Of a stretch of 64,000 nt of DNA, positions 60,201 through 64,000 are shown one piece after another. A program made the position numbers and the translations under genes. The notes beneath the pieces are model-generated. The model did no database searches, was not told the DNA's origin, and was given only the letters and a program-made list of their open reading frames with translations. This DNA comes from Antedon bifida (taxonomy: Eukaryota > Echinodermata > Crinoidea > Comatulida > Antedonidae), in NCBI GenBank assembly GCA_963402885.1, contig OY727102.1, positions 4,402,001 to 4,466,000 of the forward strand, read 5' to 3'. Position 1 is the first letter of the stretch. Every line of letters begins with the position of its first letter.

Positions 60201-63200
60201 CCCCTTGACGTTAGCATTGAACGCAAATGTGTTTACCGGCGGAAAAAGTAGACTATGATCGTTTTGCCAATTGCAAGTGCGCTATTAATATTAGAGTGTC
60301 ATTTCCGGCAAACTAGAGGTGCCATTTATCATGATTTTTACCTGCGAGAGTACCATTTCCAGCCATCTAGGGGGTGTCATTTAACAAAATTCGCTTTGCC
60401 ACAGGCCCACCATGGGGGCCTGTGCCTCAAATACGCAATGTTGGGTCGCGAGAATTCCCAACATTAGATCATGGGATTGCGGTCAAAAAAGGTTGCGGAA
60501 AGCTGATCTATAATATCTAAAATATTCTCACCACAAACAAGTGTGCCAGTAACTGGAGTTTTAAGAACCATGTCATGATTTGGTATTGACTGTTGAACTA
60601 GCAGAGGAATCATGCTTGCCAGTTGTTCTTCTAGTCCACACAGAATTTCCTTCCACCAATGATCAACCTTAAATAGCAATAACACTACAATCAAAGGGTG
60701 TTGGATATAAAGCACTGTCTACACTATCAAACTAGTTTGACAAAAAGAATGTGATGTGCCCAAATATGGTAGTAATATCCCCAAATATGGTAAGGATATG
60801 ACATCATTATGTCCATATATGGGCACATCACATTCTTTTGTCACATAGAGTTTGATAGTGTAAACAGAGCTTAATAGTAAAAAAAAGGTGTTTATGTGAA
60901 AATGGCCATACACAGCAAAAATTACAAATAATTAAAGTTTTTATTAACCAGGTAGAGGTTAAAATAAATCAACTTCCAAAAGCATTGCAAGTTTTCCAAA
61001 ACACTGAATTGAATTTCCATAATTTTTCAAAACCTGCACAAACCTTTTGAACTTTCTTATGATCGTGAGAAAAGTTAGATGTCAATTCAGCAACCATAGC
61101 CGACGTTGCACCAAAAGGAGCTGGTATGGCGCCAGGCAAGACGCCACTGCAGCTTAGGCCAAGTCTACTCAGTCGAGCTTCTCTGCTGGGTTTCAGAACA
61201 CCTAGATAATTATAATAACTTCAGGTATTTTCTCCACAAGGTAAATTTTATTTCTATTGATTTATAAACCATAATAAATGAATATTCACTGTGACAACTG
61301 TTGAGGTGGTTTAAGAATTTTGTTTAATTTAAATTTTTTGCATGTACTGTAGTATAGAAAATAATTTTCAACCAGACACTACCAGGTATACAATGTTCAA
61401 CAATAAGTTTAAATACCCTTTGGTTGGTTTTTTGTACTTCTTTTTCTTCTAACCTCGCTTGTCCAGTTCAGTTGGTGTAGGACATCTTCCATAGCACTCT
61501 CAAACTCCTGTAATTCTGCGGCTAATACTGATAAAGCTGGGATATCAATTTCATTCTTTTTATCTAGATAAAAGAAACCAAACAATTGCAATTATCATAC
61601 TTGTTATATGGAATTCTTTTTTACAATTTCTTACACAAAAATGTGTTTCTATTGTAAAGAGACGGCTGATACCATTGGGAACACAGATGCAGTGCTGATT
61701 GAAATGACTAAAGGTCAAAGGACAGGTGTTGTAGATAAACACATGTGAGTAATATAAAAAGTATATCATATGATGAAGTATATCATACTCTTATTGTTAA
61801 CCAGTCTCAGTTATTGACGAGCTTAGACAGTAATATATGATTACAGAGGCAACTTTAAATTAGCGACAAATGCTGTACATTATAAAGAATAGAATTATAT
61901 TTTGTGAAGTGAAAGATATTTTAAAATCTGGCTACCCAAATAAAGTATAAAAACTCTCTTACCAGCAGTATTACCACTGGCACTCTTATCCTGCAAGTCT
62001 ATAGACCTAGATGGTGGACTTAGATGTACAACAAGATACTGTGATATCTTTGATGAATATAAAGGCTTAAGACTAGTGTAAATATTCAAATCCTGGAACA
62101 CTCTAGATGCCATGATTTTAAAATCAGTACTCATCATATCCTTTAAAGTGTGACAAACATGAGGGAAGCAGTCTTTAATGCTCTTAAAAATATTTTCAGG
62201 TGTTTTGTCGTCAAGCTGCAGTCCTTCTGAAATAACTTTGTTAATTTCAAGGCTGCGATGTGACTTGTAAATGTTCCACGCTTCATCGACTGGATATAAG
62301 AAGACAAGACTTTGCAGTAGAAGAAGTCTGATATCTGGATTAGATGACTGATGACCTGAAAGCTTTGTAAGAATTTCCTTCTTGAGCTGAAGACGGATTT
62401 TGTGCCAAAGTTGTTCAATCTCCAGTTCTGAACTGCTGGAGACTGTGTTAATAGAGAGAGTTGAGCAGGTTAGTTGGTTGACTGCAGGTGCTTGGTAAGG
62501 CAGAACAAAACCATGCTTACAACTTAAGTGAAGAAGATCTAGAAAACACTCAGAGTTTTCATCGCTTGAATTTCTTTGAATAGTTGAGGACTGAAAGTGA
62601 AAAATAAAACTTAATTAATCAATGTAACAGCTTATAAAAAAGAAAATAAACTATAATGATATATAACTAATACAGTTAAAATAGCAGATTTTAAATAAAT
62701 AAAATAGGCCAATTGGAAGATCGAAATATAATGCAACAGTAATAAAATAAAGAAAGATCTACAGTACATGCCATTAAAAAAAACAAATAATATGGAATGT
62801 CATGGTAAGACTAAGAGAGATTAATAATAAATAGACAAATATTTATTTTATTTGGATACTTGAGTCATTGTATGAATAGGCCATTTTAAACAAATATTAA
62901 GATTTTTTTTGGCAAAAGTGAATAAATTTATTACAATTACAAAATTACATACAGTGTTTGATTTTATTCATCTTTATTTTTCATGTAGGACAATGCATCT
63001 TTTAAGTAAATAAAAATAAACAGGTTATTGTACCAATTTGTGTAGGAATGCAAGCACATCATGTGGTTCTGGTTGTACGCAAGTACAATCCTCAAAGCTA
63101 TTTGTGTTGATTAAACTATCGACAGCATCCTTCACATTACTGTAATCATTATCCACAGACAGGCTGTTTATGGAGTCTATCAACTCTTCTAATCCATTTT

Positions 63201-63205
63201 CCAAT
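42244..63205 (-). CDS. KIAA0825: KIAA0825 orthologue, 22 exons, 5' end missing
   Basis: Exons 5' to 3': 63034-63205, 61963-62590, 61417-61563, 61044-61201, 60532-60667, 59217-59260, 51273-51401, 48734-48852, 47923-48073, 47184-47374, 46766-47029, 46416-46506, 45901-45952, 45408-45579, 45157-45249, 44866-44999, 44580-44734, 44116-44236, 43135-43222, 42906-43009, 42751-42797, 42244-42585. Every junction is in phase; 1,178 residues are seen against 1,275 in human. Diagnostic blocks are LLHDAESHNYTDQRAFYE followed by ERCSFSVQM (human LQDAESH..D..AFYEGERCSFSIQMW), VVTSPLDTLCETFQDGL, and a C-terminal WDWAEILKCNLGLTSVTF. The family is an all-helical protein of unknown biochemistry (DUF4495); in humans biallelic variants are associated with postaxial polydactyly. 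The 5' exons are lost beyond the hAT insertion at 63293. One intron houses an opposite-strand gene. Confidence 0.92.
43739..44127. repeat. 97-bp tandem repeat (4 copies) duplicating a KIAA0825 5' splice site
   Basis: Four units at exactly 97-bp spacing (GGTTGGTAAC at 43739, 43836, 43933, 44030). Each ends with CTTCCATAG on the plus strand, i.e. the last nine exon bases, and the donor GTGAGT (plus-strand ACTCAC at 43819, 43916, 44013, 44110). The copy at 44110-44115 borders the true exon 44116-44236; the other three are decoys downstream in the intron. Using a decoy would read straight into a stop (GGT GAG TAA). Confidence 0.93.
46035..46140. repeat. Relative of the GTGTCCCCTTAAT MITE family
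   Basis: CTATTAAGAGGACACCTTTGG and GGTGTTCCCTTAATGGGG are partly inverted copies, related to the 27968-28073 element. It lies in a KIAA0825 intron. A (TA)n microsatellite follows at ~46180-46228. Confidence 0.45.
48860..51270. other. 2.4-kb KIAA0825 intron; repeats only
   Basis: No exon seen on either strand. A CpG-containing stretch lies at ~49720-50000. GGGATGATTCGGCCCA and GACGAATCGGCCCA lie at ~50178-50216, and a dispersed sequence ending in (AAT)n lies at ~50385-50635, probably a short retroelement. Confidence 0.45.
51455..51880. repeat. 54-bp minisatellite, about seven copies
   Basis: Unit CTGCAGTTATATATCAAGAT + ACAGGCTAATGTTGACCATG + TGACAATTAAATAA, with copies starting at 51611, 51665, 51720, 51774 and 51828 and two more diverged ones upstream. 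In the KIAA0825 intron, ~600 bp upstream of the nested gene. Confidence 0.93.
52484..58041 (+). CDS. Novel PTB-domain/coiled-coil docking-type protein, nested in a KIAA0825 intron
   Basis: Exons 52484-52514 (exon from 52469, ATG 52484) and 56501-58041 join GAA G|GT to give 523 residues; the second exon carries nearly all coding sequence. Residues ~12-101 look like a PH/PTB-fold module. Residues ~134-222 are a coiled coil of exact heptads (LESQNKD, LEIQNKD, LEDQKNI and so on). A linker holds YENV (Y266, GRB2-type YxN) and YVAM (Y286, PI3K p85-type YxxM). Residues ~318-406 form an IRS-type PTB with NGPGTIIF. Residues ~408-503 form a second with AARLG, RNIRSFG, CGRGSSTGPG and IIFEKI, closely following the DOK PTB pattern. 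The C-terminus is Lys/Glu-rich. It is inferred to be a cytoplasmic, oligomeric adaptor for tyrosine-kinase signalling. AATAAA at 59049-59054. I recognise no named orthologue. Confidence 0.85.
54660..54990 (+). pseudogene. L2/CR1-type LINE 3' fragment
   Basis: One frame reads PTYLLDLLPSYTPLACLRSA, NLLLVPRINTKSYGQRSF, SAVSLWNS and KELKTHLF with an internal TAA: the C-terminus of L2-type ORF2. It ends GGCGCTATACAAATACCTAA and (TTA)n like the element at 40199-41930. It lies in intron 1 of the nested adaptor gene. Confidence 0.8.
55090..55235 (+). repeat. Dispersed repeat fragment (TTATATAGCGCCGGTATCC)
   Basis: GACTTATATAGCGCCGGTAT, GTGCTTGACAAAG and AGTGGGTTTTCAGT appear in order. This resembles a common interspersed sequence of marine deuterostomes. 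A distant relative appears at 63330-63590 (AATGCGCCAATTCC...ATGAGTTTTCAAGGC). Family not identified. Confidence 0.4.
59692..60505. mobile_element. Non-autonomous hAT element with 8-bp target duplication
   Basis: Left end CGCCGTTCCGCAACC and right end (inverted) CAGCTTTCCGCAACC match at 12 of 15 positions. ATCTATAA is directly repeated outside both ends (59684-59691 and 60506-60513), a perfect 8-bp duplication as hAT transposases make. GGGTCATGACCC follows the left end. No transposase ORF. The right end stops about 20 bp from the donor of KIAA0825 exon 60532-60667. Confidence 0.9.
60715..60867. mobile_element. 153-bp foldback MITE (CTGTYTACACTATCAAACT ends)
   Basis: CTGTCTACACTATCAAACT opens it and the inverse of CTGTTTACACTATCAAACT closes it. 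The arms continue with GACAAAAAGAATGTGATGTG and CCCA(A/T)ATATGG, so nearly the whole element folds back. It lies in a KIAA0825 intron; one decayed arm of the same family lies near 3200-3250. Confidence 0.85.
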
Positions 63206-63292
63206 CTGTGCAAAATATTATTTAGTGATGGTAAAGTGTGACAACATACAAAAACAGATAAGGGTATTTTTTAGCTAAAGAATGGACTAGAG

Positions 63293-64000
63293 CAGCGTTC
63301 CGCAACCTTTTTTGACTGCCGGTAAACAATAATAATACAAATTTGTAATGCGCCAATTCCAGCAGTAAGTGATCAAAGGAGCGGTGTATGAGAGAGCTCA
63401 ATTTGAAAGAAAAAGATGAGTTTTCAAGGCAGATTTAAAGGCGATAGAGAAGAACATGATCTAATAGGATGGATAGGTCATTCCATAAGCGAGAGGCAGC
63501 AGAAGTAAAGGTGCTTAGGCGAAGGAGACGGGAAGGTATGTGAAGAGGAAGAAGGTCAGAGAGATAAGGGGATTTGAACGAAAGAGACACATTTGCGTTC
63601 AATGCTAACATCAAGGGGTTCTCCCGAACAATAAAAAGTCCCTGCCTAGGGCCTGAACAACATCGCTGAGTGTAATTTGGGATGGACCTGTTTCTATTGA
63701 ATGTTCATTGTAAAGGTTTTTCAGTCAAGTTACACACTCATTTGCAAACTACAGAAAAATAACATTGTAGAACCAGTTGGTAGGTTATTAAATCCACGTC
63801 CTAAAAGGGGATTCCCCACTTATATATTAACAACGAACTATGCGTCAAAAGCGTCCATTTTCCCGTCATCAATTCCCAATTGTGTGTACGCTACTCTCGC
63901 CTCAACATAGGGAAAAACTGTAGATGTAAAATGTAGTGAATGATTGTAGATTCTACAAAACTGAGAACATTTCACATATAGATCAGTGTATAATTGATAA
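63293..64000. mobile_element. Second copy of the hAT family, opposite orientation, runs off the edge
   Basis: CAGCGTTCCGCAACC (63293) begins a copy whose later part (63590-64000) is the inverse of 59750-60235: AACGCAAATGTG, CCCTAG, GGTCCATCCCAAATTACACT and ATTAAATCCACGTCC recur in order. Between CCGGTAAACA and CACATTTGCG it carries ~260 extra bases (63327-63588) absent from the first copy, probably a nested insertion. The ORF at 63701-63910 is repeat-derived. Confidence 0.85.

Noticed and set aside
62143-62418. 91-codon minus-strand ORF in a KIAA0825 exon
   Set aside because: It is in the wrong frame of the 628-nt exon 61963-62590; the phase-consistent frame matches the family.

Overview
The window is eukaryotic: genes are split by GT-AG introns, the DNA is AT-rich and crowded with transposable elements, and one canonical tRNA gene is present. 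The gene set (perilipin, NR2C2AP, an EPHX4-type hydrolase, EDC3, KIAA0825), L2-type LINEs and runs of TAGGCCTA point to an invertebrate deuterostome, most likely an echinoderm. That placement is inference; no species marker was identified.

Layout. 7-2570 (-): first coding exons of a perilipin, running off the left edge. 2600-12900: mostly repeats (a 23-bp GGGCCC minisatellite, a hAT-like element, dispersed repeats, tRNA-like heads), a tRNA-Val(UAC) gene and two orphan membrane-segment ORFs. 12966-16397 (-): a complete four-exon NR2C2AP homologue with a MITE-filled third intron. 17585-21608 (-): a complete six-exon epoxide-hydrolase-like gene with a palindrome-built transposon in intron 1. 21684-23858: a 2.2-kb element with TIRs and a TACA duplication directly upstream of it. 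25709-28839 (+): EDC3, complete. 29313-33973: three tandem ~1.5-kb units framed by palindromes. 34000-40190: AT-rich, no gene seen. 40199-41930: a 5'-truncated L2-type LINE with an uninterrupted reverse-transcriptase ORF. 42244-63205 (-): 22 exons of KIAA0825, whose 5' end lies off the right edge or is hidden by a hAT insertion. 52469-58041 (+): inside a 7.8-kb KIAA0825 intron, on the opposite strand, a two-exon gene for an unusual adaptor protein with three PH/PTB-like modules, a heptad-perfect coiled coil and tyrosine docking motifs.

The five recognised genes belong to unrelated pathways (lipid droplets, nuclear-receptor interaction, hydrolase, mRNA decapping, KIAA0825), so the neighbourhood is not a functional cluster. 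All exon models were assembled by hand from splice consensus and reading phase, and the phases close exactly in every multi-exon gene. The two most interesting objects are the nested PTB/coiled-coil adaptor and the palindrome-framed tandem array at 29.3-34.0 kb.
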